21,096 nucleotides of DNA from Calditrichota bacterium (lineage in GTDB: Bacteria; Calditrichota; Calditrichia; RBG-13-44-9; J075), in NCBI GenBank assembly GCA_024275555.1, contig JAJRYW010000600.1, positions 1 to 21,096 on the forward strand, read 5' to 3'. The notes below the pieces were generated by a model that was given only the letters and a program-made list of their open reading frames with translations, was not told the origin of the DNA and ran no database searches. Positions 1-7,253 of the stretch are shown piece after piece. Made by a program: the position numbers and the translations under genes. Numbering within the stretch: position 1 is the first letter of the stretch; every line of letters starts with the position of its first letter.

Positions 1-93
1 ATCCTGGCGGGAGAGTGGAATTTGCTTTTGTGCAAAAACAATAAAAGTGCTGCTGAGATAAATGCCCAGGAAAAAAATCGCCCATCGTCTCAC
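1..93 (-). CDS. N-terminus of an exported protein (runs off the left edge)
   Basis: Only the first 31 codons are in the window. A GTG at 91-93 is preceded by a strong Shine-Dalgarno run (GGAGGGGG, 101-108) at normal spacing. The translation begins MRRWAIFFLGIYLSSTFIVF and continues AQKQIPLSRQD. This is a textbook Sec signal peptide: two arginines, a hydrophobic core of about 16 residues, and a probable cleavage site after FA. The mature protein lies outside the window, so its function is unknown. An ATG six bases into the gene is in another frame. aceK lies upstream on the same strand across a 258-base repeat-rich gap, so co-transcription is uncertain. Confidence 0.6.
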   Translation of the reverse strand, partial: MRRWAIFFLGIYLSSTFIVFAQKQIPLSRQD

Positions 94-351
94 AGTATTA
101 CCCCCTCCGTTCTTAACGAAGAAATTGGTTGCGGTTGCCTGTCAAGTTAGTCAAATCCGGGGAGAAATTCAATAACCTGAATGGGTCAACCATTGTGATT
201 CGTGATGACAAATAACGAGTATCGAGTGACGATTAATGCGTGGGTATGATGTGTGGTTCGTATTGCGTATTCCGTGGTGAGCTGCTAAAACGCAATACGG
301 AATACGCATCCCCCCTCTCACTTGTTACTCGTTGCTCGTTAAGCTGCCCGA
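94..351. repeat. Spacer with nested inverted short repeats
   Basis: No gene is visible. The motif CGTATTGCGTATTCCGT at 259-275 faces its near-inverse at 290-307. Two exclusive pairings are possible: 265-275 with 297-307 (11 bp perfect, 21-base loop), or 259-267 with 291-299 (9 bp perfect). Outside these, a degenerate array of about 8-base units of the ACGAGT type runs along the plus strand at 214-234 and in inverted orientation at about 317-342. The result is a nested palindrome of about 130 bases. No T-tract follows it, so it is not an ordinary terminator. Confidence 0.5.
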
Positions 352-2103
352 TTATTCATCACGGAGACGGTAACGCCGATGGTAGGGCGAGGTAAAAATA
401 ATCTCCCCGGCGCGGATTTTTTCCTGAACATTGCGCCAATAGTCTGCTTCCAGCAAATCCTGATGATGTTCCAGGAAAATTTTCCGAAGTTCTTCCGGCA
501 GGCCCAGAAAATGGATAAACTCTGCCGGGAAGACGTCATTTTCGTTCACGGTAAACCAGGGTTCCGGGGCCAGTACATCGTCCTCGCTGCGGGGGGAAGG
601 CTGCACCCGGAAGTTGCAGTCGGTCAGCAGGCAGAGTTCGTCGTAGTCGTAAAACACTACCCGGCCGTGACGGGTTACGCCGAAATTTTTCAGCATCATA
701 TCGCCGGGGAAGATGTTGGTGGCGGCCAGGTCTTTGATGGCGTTTCCGTAGTCCAGAATGGCGGCCCGGGCGGCCTCCGGCCGGGCCTCGCGGATGTAGA
801 TATCCAGGGGAATCATGCGCCGCTCGATGTAAGCGTGCTTAACAATCACCGCATCGTCGCCGATTTCCACGGTGTTGGAAGCGGTTTCGCTCAGCTCCCG
901 TAGAAGCGCTTCGGAAAAACGTTCCCGGTCGAAGCGCAGGTATTCAAACTCCTGGGCGTCAACTAAACGGCCCGCCCGGTCGCGTTTAAACACCAGGGTG
1001 TACTTAGTGCGCACCAGGTCGCGGTTGCCGGTTTTGGGATAATCAAATCGGTCTTTGATTACCTTGAACACCACATCATAGCCGGGGATGGTGAATACAG
1101 TCATCACCATGCCTTTCTGGCCGGGCGCAGTGGTGAATTTATCGTCGCTGATGGCCAGGTAGTAAAGCAGGTCGCGGTACAGCTCGGTTTTGCCATGTTG
1201 GTTGTGCCCGATGGAAATATAGCGTTCGGCGATGCGCTTACGGGGCATAACCTGCTTGAGAAAGCGCACTAAATCGTAGTGGCGCTGAATATCCACCAAA
1301 AAATAGGAGCGGGTGAAGCTGAACAAAATGCTGACTGCATTTTCGTCCAGGAGCACTGCATCGATGTAGACGCCATCGGGGCCGTTGAGTAAAGCCAGCA
1401 CCAGGGGAAAACTGCTCGATCCGCTGAGCATCCGGCCCACAATGTAGGCGCCGTTCCCGCGAAAGAAAATGGCCCGCACAATCTCGGTGCGCTCCACCAT
1501 CCGCAAGGCGCTGATGTTTTTCAGATGCGCTTCGATGTGTTTCGCAGCCCGGGCGGCGTCGCCTTCCAGGTCCCGGTACGGCCCCCGCAGGGCAAAATCC
1601 CCTAAAATCGATTTCACCAGCATGGCGGTGTCGTTGATGTATTCATAGGTGCGATAAACAGGTTTCTTGCTCCGGGTGGGCGGCGTCTCAAAATCGGTGT
1701 CGACAAACTCCACCTGGGGGTCTACCCCGACAGTAGTAAAAATACGCCGGGTGATGGAGTTGAAAAAGGTTTCGGCCAGTTCCCAATCATACCGCGGGGT
1801 AATCATCCCGGAGTAGACCGCTTTCATGCTGGCCCAGACCAGTTTATCCATAACCCGCTCCCCGAGCAAATCCAAAATCTGCTGTTTAACTTCCCGGGCA
1901 ATTTTTCCGTAGAGTTCCAGCCGGGCGGTTGCATCGGCCTGGGCGCCTTTCCAGTCGCGCTGTTCAAAACGTACCCGGGCCCGGCGGGTAATTTCCTGGA
2001 AGGCCAGCGAATAGCGATCAAAACCGTTATAAATTATACGGGCGGCCAGGTTGGCCAGACGGCTGTCGGTGAGGCGAGCAATCGTCTCCGGATGATGGCT
2101 CAC
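352..2103 (-). CDS. aceK: Isocitrate dehydrogenase kinase/phosphatase AceK
   Basis: AceK is a bifunctional cytoplasmic enzyme that phosphorylates and dephosphorylates isocitrate dehydrogenase, setting flux between the TCA cycle and the glyoxylate bypass. The ORF is collinear with the family and near its usual length (583 aa here; about 578 in E. coli). The nucleotide-binding segment APGQKGMVMTVF is followed by VFKVIKD (about residues 326-351). The catalytic block is FPGDMMLKNFGVTRHGRVVF then YDYDE (about 465-489). The start is taken as GTG at 2101-2103, because AAGGGAG lies 7 bases before it. A TTG two codons upstream (2107-2109) sits almost on that ribosome-binding site. In enterobacteria aceK follows aceB and aceA, and neither is present here. 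A plausible target dehydrogenase lies at 7254-8372. The antisense reading frames across the gene are shadows. Confidence 0.95.
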   Translation of the reverse strand: MSHHPETIARLTDSRLANLAARIIYNGFDRYSLAFQEITRRARVRFEQRDWKGAQADATARLELYGKIAREVKQQILDLLGERVMDKLVWASMKAVYSGMITPRYDWELAETFFNSITRRIFTTVGVDPQVEFVDTDFETPPTRSKKPVYRTYEYINDTAMLVKSILGDFALRGPYRDLEGDAARAAKHIEAHLKNISALRMVERTEIVRAIFFRGNGAYIVGRMLSGSSSFPLVLALLNGPDGVYIDAVLLDENAVSILFSFTRSYFLVDIQRHYDLVRFLKQVMPRKRIAERYISIGHNQHGKTELYRDLLYYLAISDDKFTTAPGQKGMVMTVFTIPGYDVVFKVIKDRFDYPKTGNRDLVRTKYTLVFKRDRAGRLVDAQEFEYLRFDRERFSEALLRELSETASNTVEIGDDAVIVKHAYIERRMIPLDIYIREARPEAARAAILDYGNAIKDLAATNIFPGDMMLKNFGVTRHGRVVFYDYDELCLLTDCNFRVQPSPRSEDDVLAPEPWFTVNENDVFPAEFIHFLGLPEELRKIFLEHHQDLLEADYWRNVQEKIRAGEIIFTSPYHRRYRLRDE

Positions 2104-2235
2104 GGGCAATCTCCCTTATGTTGCCGCAGCATGGGCGCTCGTTTCTCTAAGAATTTCATGTGCACATTATCGTCAACCAGGCGCTGATCATAGATAAAAT
2201 CTGCGTGTGGTGAAATTTTGATATTGGAGTATTAC

Positions 2236-2405
2236 CGGGTAGCCATAGGTTTCAGCCTGCGCAACTCCCGGTGCGGCATGCGCAAGCTGAAGCTTGCGGC
2301 TACCTGTTTCCGGTCTCCGGGTAGCCAACACCGGGTAGCCGCAGGCTTCAGCCTGCGCAACTCGTCTCCGAATCGCCTTTTAAGAACCTGAAACTTGTGG
2401 CTACC
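2236..2405. repeat. Two inverted pairs of a REP-like palindromic element
   Basis: Four copies of a motif of about 28 bases, beginning GGTAGCC and continuing GCAGGCTTCAGCCTGCG, fill most of the 319-base spacer between aceK and the PLP enzyme. Copy A (2236-2267) is forward and copy B (2276-2304) is inverted. Copy C (2333-2363) is forward and copy D (2382-2405) is inverted and more degenerate. A stray GGGTAGCC lies at 2319-2326. Each forward/inverted pair could form a long hairpin, the arrangement of a REPIN (paired REP). Non-coding. Copies elsewhere in the genome are expected but cannot be seen here. Confidence 0.7.
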
Positions 2406-2427
2406 TGAGCAACATAATCTGCTCAGG
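2404..2427 (-). terminator. Perfect 8-bp hairpin overlapping a stop codon
   Basis: CCTGAGCA (2404-2411) and TGCTCAGG (2420-2427) form a perfect 8-bp stem with an 8-base loop. The stem covers the TGA stop of the PLP enzyme gene (2423-2425). It lacks a T-tract on the minus strand, and copy D of the REP-like repeat follows immediately. It may act as a weak terminator or a 3' stabilising hairpin. On the plus strand it is followed by TTTT, but no plus-strand gene lies upstream. Confidence 0.4.
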
Positions 2428-3649
2428 TTTTAAACTCGCTGAGCACTTCCAGGGCGTAATTGATGTCCGCCTCGGTGTGGGCGGCGTTAATTTGAAAACG
2501 GATGGTTTCATCGCCGCGCGGCACCACCGGAAAAGTCAGCCCGACGACCAGGATACCTTTTTCGTACAATCGCTGCACCATCCGGTGAGTTTTGGCGGTG
2601 TCGCGCACCATCAGGGGCGCCACCGGGTGCGGGCCGGGGATCGATTCCATTCGCAGCGCCTCCAACCCCTCCCGGAATTGCCGGATGCGCTCATGGAGAT
2701 GCTTCAGCCGCTCCTGTCCCTCGGGGCTGTCGGCAATATCAATTGCTTTGACGGCTGCAGCGCAGTCGGCCACACTGAGGGGGTTGGTGTAGATGTAGGT
2801 GTCCGCTTTTTGACGCACCGCCTCGATCAGTTCCGGGCTGCCGGCAATAAAACCGCCGTTGACGCCAAACGCTTTGCCAAAGGTGCCCACAATGACATCC
2901 GGCCCGGCGCCGGTAAATTCCGGGGTGCCGCGACCGGTAGCGCCGTACGCGCCGATGCCGTGCGAGTCGTCCACCACGGTGATAATGCCCTCCGGCAGGC
3001 GATCCTGGTAGGCCGCAACCAGTTTCTCGATCCGGTCAATCGGGGCATAATCTCCGCGCATACTGAAAATACCGTCGAAAATGACCACCGCCCGCTGAAT
3101 CCCGGCGGGAATATTCTCCAGGTGCTGCTTCAGTTCTTCCATGTTATTGTGCTTGTAGATCGCCTTATTCTCCCGGGCCACATTGGAAATCCGCATAGCC
3201 CGGATAATACAGTTGTGATTGAGTTCGTCGCCGATCCAGTAGGTTTGCTTGTTGTTGATGGTCAGCGCCACGGCCAGGTTGGCCGTATATGCGGAGTTGA
3301 AAATCTTGGCGGCCGGTTTGCCGACAAACCGGGCGATGCGTTCCTCCAAATCCACGTGGTAATGAAAAGTGCCGTCGATAAAGCGCACCGCGCCGGGGCC
3401 TACTCCGAATTTATGGGTCGCCTCATCAGCGGCTTTAATCAACTCGGGATGATGGGATAAGGAGAGGTAGCTGTTGGAATTCAGGCGGATGAACTCCTGG
3501 TCGGCGCCGCGGATTTTGTAGCGGGGGCCCTTGACTCCCCGCGGGGGAATATAATCCACAATCACCCGTTCCGGGGCTTTGGCGCGTCCTTCTTCTTTGA
3601 GCGCTTGCACTTCCTTCACTAAGGCGGGATTCAGTTTTTTCAGAGACAT
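2423..3649 (-). CDS. Alpha-oxoamine synthase family PLP enzyme, probably glycine C-acetyltransferase-like
   Basis: This 408-residue PLP enzyme belongs to the KBL/BioF/HemA group, which condenses an amino acid with an acyl-CoA. Visible features are the PLP-binding aspartate-histidine segment DDSHGIGAYGATGRG (227-241), the Schiff-base lysine K259 in GTFGKAFGVNGGF, and the C-terminal PVVPRGDETIRFQINAAHT block (374-392) typical of 2-amino-3-ketobutyrate CoA ligase. Length and C-terminus fit KBL (glycine C-acetyltransferase, threonine breakdown) better than BioF. No threonine dehydrogenase or biotin gene is nearby, so substrate specificity is unproven. The ATG at 3647-3649 has AGGAAGG six bases upstream. 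The gene stands alone between a repeat cluster and a 432-base spacer. A 327-codon antisense frame across it is a shadow. Confidence 0.85.
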   Translation of the reverse strand: MSLKKLNPALVKEVQALKEEGRAKAPERVIVDYIPPRGVKGPRYKIRGADQEFIRLNSNSYLSLSHHPELIKAADEATHKFGVGPGAVRFIDGTFHYHVDLEERIARFVGKPAAKIFNSAYTANLAVALTINNKQTYWIGDELNHNCIIRAMRISNVARENKAIYKHNNMEELKQHLENIPAGIQRAVVIFDGIFSMRGDYAPIDRIEKLVAAYQDRLPEGIITVVDDSHGIGAYGATGRGTPEFTGAGPDVIVGTFGKAFGVNGGFIAGSPELIEAVRQKADTYIYTNPLSVADCAAAVKAIDIADSPEGQERLKHLHERIRQFREGLEALRMESIPGPHPVAPLMVRDTAKTHRMVQRLYEKGILVVGLTFPVVPRGDETIRFQINAAHTEADINYALEVLSEFKT

Positions 3650-4081
3650 GGCGTACCTTCCTTCGTTGTTTAAGCGTCTGGTTGATTGTTTGCTAAACCG
3701 GGCGTCAAGTTAATATCCGCTACTTCTCGGGGGCAAGGAGATTTCCACAAGTTCCTTCTTATGCGAATTTTCGTTAACCCCCTCGTTAAGCATTGCCAGA
3801 CCTATTCCGGCTTTTCATCTTGATTTTAGCCGCGAAGCTATTATGTTAAAAAGTCAATGGAATAAAAGCGGCTCCCTTCTTACTTTTTTAGTAAAGCTAA
3901 AGTTTTATTTTCATAAGAAGGGAGCCCGATTTGGTAAAACAAAAGTGATTACCGGGTGAATAAACATCGCATTTGACCGACGACAATACAGGAGCGGATG
4001 GATTCGCTTATATTGGCAGCCAAATTTACAGGTTAACAGGCAATGAAGAGCCAATCATCACACCAAAAACGGAGGTTGTTT
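3650..4081. other. Gene-free spacer between divergent genes
   Basis: This 432-base region separates the minus-strand PLP enzyme from the plus-strand lipoprotein, so it must hold promoters for both. I see no hexamer pair with good spacing. A TTGACC at 3973-3978 lies too far from the TATATT at 4009-4014. The main structure is the inverted repeat at 3870-3926. The right end carries the lipoprotein's ribosome-binding site (GGAGG, 4071-4075). Confidence 0.5.
3870..3926. repeat. Perfect 13-bp inverted repeat with an AT-rich loop
   Basis: GGCTCCCTTCTTA at 3870-3882 is matched exactly by its inverse TAAGAAGGGAGCC at 3914-3926. The 31-base loop is AT-rich and contains its own short dyad (TACT...AGTA). 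No T-tract follows on the plus strand. On the minus strand a run of CTTTTATT follows the stem, so terminator activity in that direction is possible but weak. It could also be the tips of a tiny mobile element or a regulatory hairpin. Confidence 0.55.
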
Positions 4082-4852
4082 ATGAAACGGCTTAGTTGGA
4101 TTTTTATGGCAGTTCTGGGATTAATTCTGCTCGCCGGGTGCGAGAAAGATGATATCATCAATAATCTGGTTGACAACATCGAACTGACGGATCAGCAGCA
4201 GATGGACCTGGTTGCGGCCAGCCTGGCCGATGCTTCCGGCGGCGCGGTAACCGCCATGCGTTTTGCCGCCCTGGCCGCCGATTCCGGTTTTTACACCCTG
4301 TCCAAACTGGACACATCTCTCAGCGCCGGCTGGCTGAACGTGGATATCGAAATATCGTTCTATACACCCAACGGGACGGAGCTGCCGGTTTTTATTCCCG
4401 GGGTGACCGACAGCCTGGTCTGTAATCTTCATTTGACCGGCGACACCACCTACAGCTCCGGGGCCTCCGGGAGCGATTGGAGCCTCTCCCTGAACAGCCG
4501 CGCCAACCTGCAGGTCAAGCTGGTCAACAGCGACACCAGCCGGATTGGGGGCGCGATTGCCGATAGCTCCCACTATGTGCACAACGGGACCGCGAATAAC
4601 ATTGAGGTCGACTCCCGGAGCACCCTGACCATCACCCGGGTGGTCGTGCCGATCAGCGGGGATGACCACCTGCCGGCCTCGGGCAACCTGGCAGGCGCCG
4701 TGGCCGGAACAATCAGCAGCGGAGAACTCTCCAAGGACATCAGCATACCCTACACGGTGGTGTTTATTGGCAACGGACAGGCGGTGGTTACCCTGACCGA
4801 CAGCGGGGTGCAGTTTACGGTGGATTTGCGTACCGGCCAGATCCTCCGGTAG
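4082..4852 (+). CDS. Predicted lipoprotein of unknown function
   Basis: This is a 256-residue secreted lipoprotein. The start is ATG 4082-4084, with GGAGG six bases upstream (4071-4075). An in-frame ATG at 4043 would put a hydrophilic stretch ahead of the signal peptide and is less likely. MKRLSWIFMAVLGLILLAGC gives a basic N-terminus, a hydrophobic core and a lipobox with the modified cysteine at residue 20. The next residues are EKDD. An aspartate just after position +2 does not settle inner versus outer membrane sorting in a non-enterobacterial lineage. Residues about 30-65 look helical and alanine-rich. The rest (about 70-256) is rich in Ser, Thr, Gly and Asp with alternating hydrophobics, suggesting beta strands. 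I do not recognise the family. The gene is monocistronic and ends in a strong terminator. Confidence 0.8.
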   Translation: MKRLSWIFMAVLGLILLAGCEKDDIINNLVDNIELTDQQQMDLVAASLADASGGAVTAMRFAALAADSGFYTLSKLDTSLSAGWLNVDIEISFYTPNGTELPVFIPGVTDSLVCNLHLTGDTTYSSGASGSDWSLSLNSRANLQVKLVNSDTSRIGGAIADSSHYVHNGTANNIEVDSRSTLTITRVVVPISGDDHLPASGNLAGAVAGTISSGELSKDISIPYTVVFIGNGQAVVTLTDSGVQFTVDLRTGQILR

Positions 4853-4880
4853 CGTTTTGTCGTTCGGAAAATATCGACTT

Positions 4881-4921
4881 AAAAAAGCAGGCGCCGCCGG
4901 TTCGAGGCCGCCTGCTTTTTT
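4881..4921 (+). terminator. Rho-independent terminator after the lipoprotein gene
   Basis: An A6 run, then GCAGGCG (4887-4893), a 15-base loop, CGCCTGC (4909-4915) and a T6 run. The 7-bp GC stem extends to about 13 bp through A:T pairs. The A6 run in front makes it potentially bidirectional, so it could also stop minus-strand transcripts arriving from the right. Confidence 0.9.
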
Positions 4922-5039
4922 ATGGTATCATTTCACCGGACCTTTGGGGCTACCTCGATTACATCAGATAATTTCCGAGCGTGCGGTTGCAACGGAAGCA
5001 GAACCAGCTTTCTGAATCTTTGCCAGTACAAAGAACCAG

Positions 5040-5345
5040 CTAATCTTCCGCAAACACTTCGTAATGAGTTACTTTTTCTTCAAAGTCCAGTAAATACTCC
5101 TGGTCCTCCGGATAATACTTTGCTTTTTCAAAATCTTCACCTGCAAAGTTTTTGATTATCTCAAGGTTTTCCCAAAATGTAATTAAAGTAAAATTTGCAA
5201 CGTTATTTTTCTTATTTCTTAGAAAAGTGAGTCCTTTGAATCCATCGGTATTCTTGTAATCAGGGATGGCTACACGTTTAAGAAATTCCGAATATTCTTC
5301 ATAATCATCAACTTTAGTTCGTCCCTTCCAAATTCTTGCTATCAT
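5040..5345 (-). CDS. Antibiotic biosynthesis monooxygenase (ABM) fold protein
   Basis: This small protein of 101 residues begins MIARIWKGRTKVDDYEEYSE. The opening strand, the following helix, the GFKGLTFLR segment (35-43), and the FTLITFWENLEIIKNFAGEDF segment (52-72) match small dimeric alpha/beta-barrel ABM-domain proteins. Some members oxidise quinones or heme, but most have no known substrate. The second of two adjacent ATGs (5343-5345) is chosen because AAAGGA lies six bases before it. A TTG four codons upstream of the first ATG overlaps the ribosome-binding site and is rejected. The gene is clearly AT-richer than its neighbours, with many A/T-ending codons, suggesting recent acquisition. 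It stands alone; no partner gene is visible. Confidence 0.85.
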   Translation of the reverse strand: MIARIWKGRTKVDDYEEYSEFLKRVAIPDYKNTDGFKGLTFLRNKKNNVANFTLITFWENLEIIKNFAGEDFEKAKYYPEDQEYLLDFEEKVTHYEVFAED

Positions 5346-5581
5346 CATATTTCCTTTCAAAACAATTTGTTATTCCGGAAATCTTTAAGGCCCGGCAGAG
5401 GCGGATTTCGGATAGGGATAGTGGAGAACAAGGGCAAATTAAAAGTGGCCGGGTCGTCTCTTGTAGGCCGTTATACCTGTTTCATGTTTCCTGGGTTAGG
5501 GAGGAAGCGCATGGGGAGAAATGTTGCGGTAAACCAAAATCTTCTCAGCAAAAATCCGCTTAATCAGCGCCACTCCACGTC

Positions 5582-5623
5582 AAAAAAGAAACCTCCCCAG
5601 GGCGCCAACCCTGCGGGAGGTTT
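5582..5623 (-). terminator. Rho-independent terminator after the PrpD-family gene
   Basis: On the minus strand, AAACCTCCC (inverse of 5615-5623) plus CAGGG pair with CCCTG plus GGGAGGTTT. This gives a 14-bp stem with one bulged base and a 6-base loop, followed by CTTTTTT. It lies ten bases past the stop at 5633 and closes the minus-strand cluster 5633-9907. Confidence 0.9.
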
Positions 5624-5632
5624 GTATAATCC

Positions 5633-6322
5633 TTACTGGCCGGAAAACGCCTGCATCAGTTCCTGCACGTTTTCCACCTCTTCCAGGCGCCAGATCATCT
5701 CCACGATGCGATCCCGTTTTTCCCGGGAAATCTTATCCAGCACCATCGAGTCGAACTTAAAGGTAATTTGCTCATCGGTGAGGGGGTTGCGGTAGTCGCC
5801 TTTGGGGAAATCCACTTCCGCTTCAAACTCCTGTCCGTCTTTGGTTTTGATGACCGCCCCGGCGGGTTTCTTCTCCGGGAACATGGCCTCGTAGCGGGGT
5901 TCGGCCACCACCTTCACCTTGTGGATCATCTCCTTGATATCCGGGGCGTTGATCCGCTCGAGGGTAAACTGATCGTTGGTCAGCTTGCCGTCCAGAATCA
6001 GCGCGGCCACGCAATAAGGCAGGGAGTGGTCGGCGGTTTCCCGGGTGGTGGGGCTGTACTTGGAGGGATCGGAGAGGATATCCGCCGCCCGCGCCACGGT
6101 GCGGATGGTAATCTCTTCCACCTGGTCGCGGCTGATGTTGTGCTCTTCCAGGATGTTCAAAATAGCAGTGAAGGGCGAATGAGTCAGCGCCTCGGTGGGG
6201 AAGGCTTTCATAGAGCAGCGCAGAATCCGCTCCGGCTCTTTTCCCAAACCGCGCACCAGGCCTTCGATGTCCCACTCGCCGCCCACGATGGTTTGCGCCA
6301 ATCCCTCTTTGCCGTCGATCAC
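5633..6322 (-). CDS. MmgE/PrpD family protein, C-terminal part (gene split by an in-frame stop)
   Basis: This is the downstream half of one MmgE/PrpD gene (2-methylcitrate dehydratase family) that continues in the same frame from 7009. The reading frame resumes right after a TAA at 6335-6337 with GPAHVIDGKEGLAQTIVGGE, a typical mid-protein PrpD segment, so this is not a separate gene. The GTG at 6320-6322 (codon for the V in HVIDG) is only the first possible initiator and has no convincing ribosome-binding site. The part includes the family's C-terminal domain (KAFPTEALTHSPFTAILNIL, then RTVARAADILSDPSKYSPTTRETADHSLPYCVAALILDGK). Read through the stop, the whole protein is 458 positions, normal for the family. 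Without read-through or a sequence correction, this half would probably not be made. Confidence 0.85.
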   Translation of the reverse strand: MIDGKEGLAQTIVGGEWDIEGLVRGLGKEPERILRCSMKAFPTEALTHSPFTAILNILEEHNISRDQVEEITIRTVARAADILSDPSKYSPTTRETADHSLPYCVAALILDGKLTNDQFTLERINAPDIKEMIHKVKVVAEPRYEAMFPEKKPAGAVIKTKDGQEFEAEVDFPKGDYRNPLTDEQITFKFDSMVLDKISREKRDRIVEMIWRLEEVENVQELMQAFSGQ

Positions 6323-6334
6323 ATGGGCCGGGCC

Positions 6335-7009
6335 TTAGTAGCCGCGCAGGGCCAGTTCCGCGGCAAAAACGCCGCCCTGGGTGGCCAGGGGATCCACCGT
6401 GTTTTTCATCATGGTCAGGTGCCCGGCCGTCACCGCCCCGAAGGTAGCGTGGTAGCTGCCCGAAATGCCGATGGCGTGAATCATCTGCTCTTTGGAGAGC
6501 CCGATGATGCGCCCGGCCACAATGGGGGAGACAAAACCGGTCAGGGTGGCGTGGTGCCATTTGCGCTCGCGAATCCCGGGGTGGGCGATCTCGCACATAC
6601 GCATTTCAAACTCATAGGCCAGGATGATGCCCACAATCAAATCCTTGCCGCTTTTGCCCAGCACCTCTGCCGGGGTCAGCGCAGCGGGGATGATATCCGA
6701 GGGATGGGAGGGGTCCTCTTCCCAGTAGATATCGTTGTAATCCAGCGCCCGGATCATCAGGGCGTTTAGCAGGGTTGCGTTGGAGAGGGGAAACTTGTGC
6801 GGCGAGTTGAACACCGAGGCTTCCTTCCGGCCGCCCATATCTTTAAAATAATCCATGATGATTCCCACGTCGCGGGTGGCGCTGCCGCCATAGGCGCAGC
6901 CAACCGAGTCTAACAAGAAACGCTTTACTTCCCGGACCGCCTCCGGGGAAATATCCTCATAGCGCAAGCGCAGCGCATAATCGGCAATTTGTTCGGTGAT
7001 GAAGGACAT
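6335..7009 (-). CDS. MmgE/PrpD family protein, N-terminal part (ends at a premature TAA)
   Basis: MmgE/PrpD proteins dehydrate 2-methylcitrate or related tricarboxylates, or act as related lyases; many have no assigned substrate. This 224-residue part carries the all-helical N-terminal domain: FLLDSVGCAYGGS (31-43), the DYND segment, the HPSD segment, and the GHLTMMKNTVDPLATQGGVF block near its end. ATG 7007-7009 has an ideal AGGAGG five bases upstream. The frame stops at TAA 6335-6337 after LALRGY, where relatives continue into GP.HV. A glutamate codon GAA is one substitution from TAA and fits that position, which I infer from family memory. This is either a true nonsense mutation or a base error. 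Context: last gene after the citryl-CoA lyase-type, HD-like and dehydrogenase genes; the gap to the dehydrogenase is 244 bases. Confidence 0.88.
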   Translation of the reverse strand: MSFITEQIADYALRLRYEDISPEAVREVKRFLLDSVGCAYGGSATRDVGIIMDYFKDMGGRKEASVFNSPHKFPLSNATLLNALMIRALDYNDIYWEEDPSHPSDIIPAALTPAEVLGKSGKDLIVGIILAYEFEMRMCEIAHPGIRERKWHHATLTGFVSPIVAGRIIGLSKEQMIHAIGISGSYHATFGAVTAGHLTMMKNTVDPLATQGGVFAAELALRGY

Positions 7010-7165
7010 ACGACCTCCTGGTTATGTTTGAACATGTTTACAGGCTTATTCAAAAATGAACACCTTGACAAGGCAGTACATTTTTTGACGGGATATACAG
7101 ACGCAGACAAATTTTCCGAATCATGATCTTGTGCTTAGTCCATGACCAAAAGAGTTTTGTTGCTC

Positions 7166-7204
7166 CTGCCGTTCTGTTTTTTTAACAGAGCGGCAGATTT
7201 TTTT
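7166..7204 (+). terminator. Terminator-like hairpin facing the plus strand
   Basis: CTGCCGTTCTGTT (7166-7178) pairs with AACAGAGCGGCAG (7184-7196), about 12 bp with one mismatch. It is followed by ATTTTTTT on the plus strand. No plus-strand gene lies upstream. On the minus strand, downstream of the dehydrogenase gene, it has an A-tract before the stem and no T-tract after it. It may still end or stabilise the dehydrogenase transcript. Confidence 0.6.
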
Positions 7205-7253
7205 CTTCGGGCTATCACAAAACCTCGGTATCCTTCCGCGTCGTTTTTTCCAT

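Noticed and set aside
2477..3460. 327-codon plus-strand open frame opposite the PLP enzyme
   Set aside because: It lies wholly antisense to a gene with clear catalytic motifs, has no ribosome-binding site or recognisable family, and its composition is what a GC-rich gene gives when read backwards.
3973..4014. TTGACC and TATATT as a promoter for the lipoprotein gene
   Set aside because: The spacer is 30 bases, far beyond the usual 16-19.
6335..6337. Programmed recoding of the TAA in the PrpD-family gene
   Set aside because: TAA is not used for selenocysteine or pyrrolysine, and no stimulatory structure is evident. A mutation or base error is simpler.
5823..6596. 257-codon minus-strand frame in another register of the PrpD-family gene
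   Set aside because: An out-of-frame reading rich in Arg, Gly and His. It raised the idea of a frameshift, but the two PrpD halves are in the same frame, so the break is a stop codon and not a frameshift.
5768..6769. 333-codon plus-strand open frame across the PrpD-family gene
   Set aside because: An antisense shadow; it runs across both halves of the split gene and has no domain resemblance.
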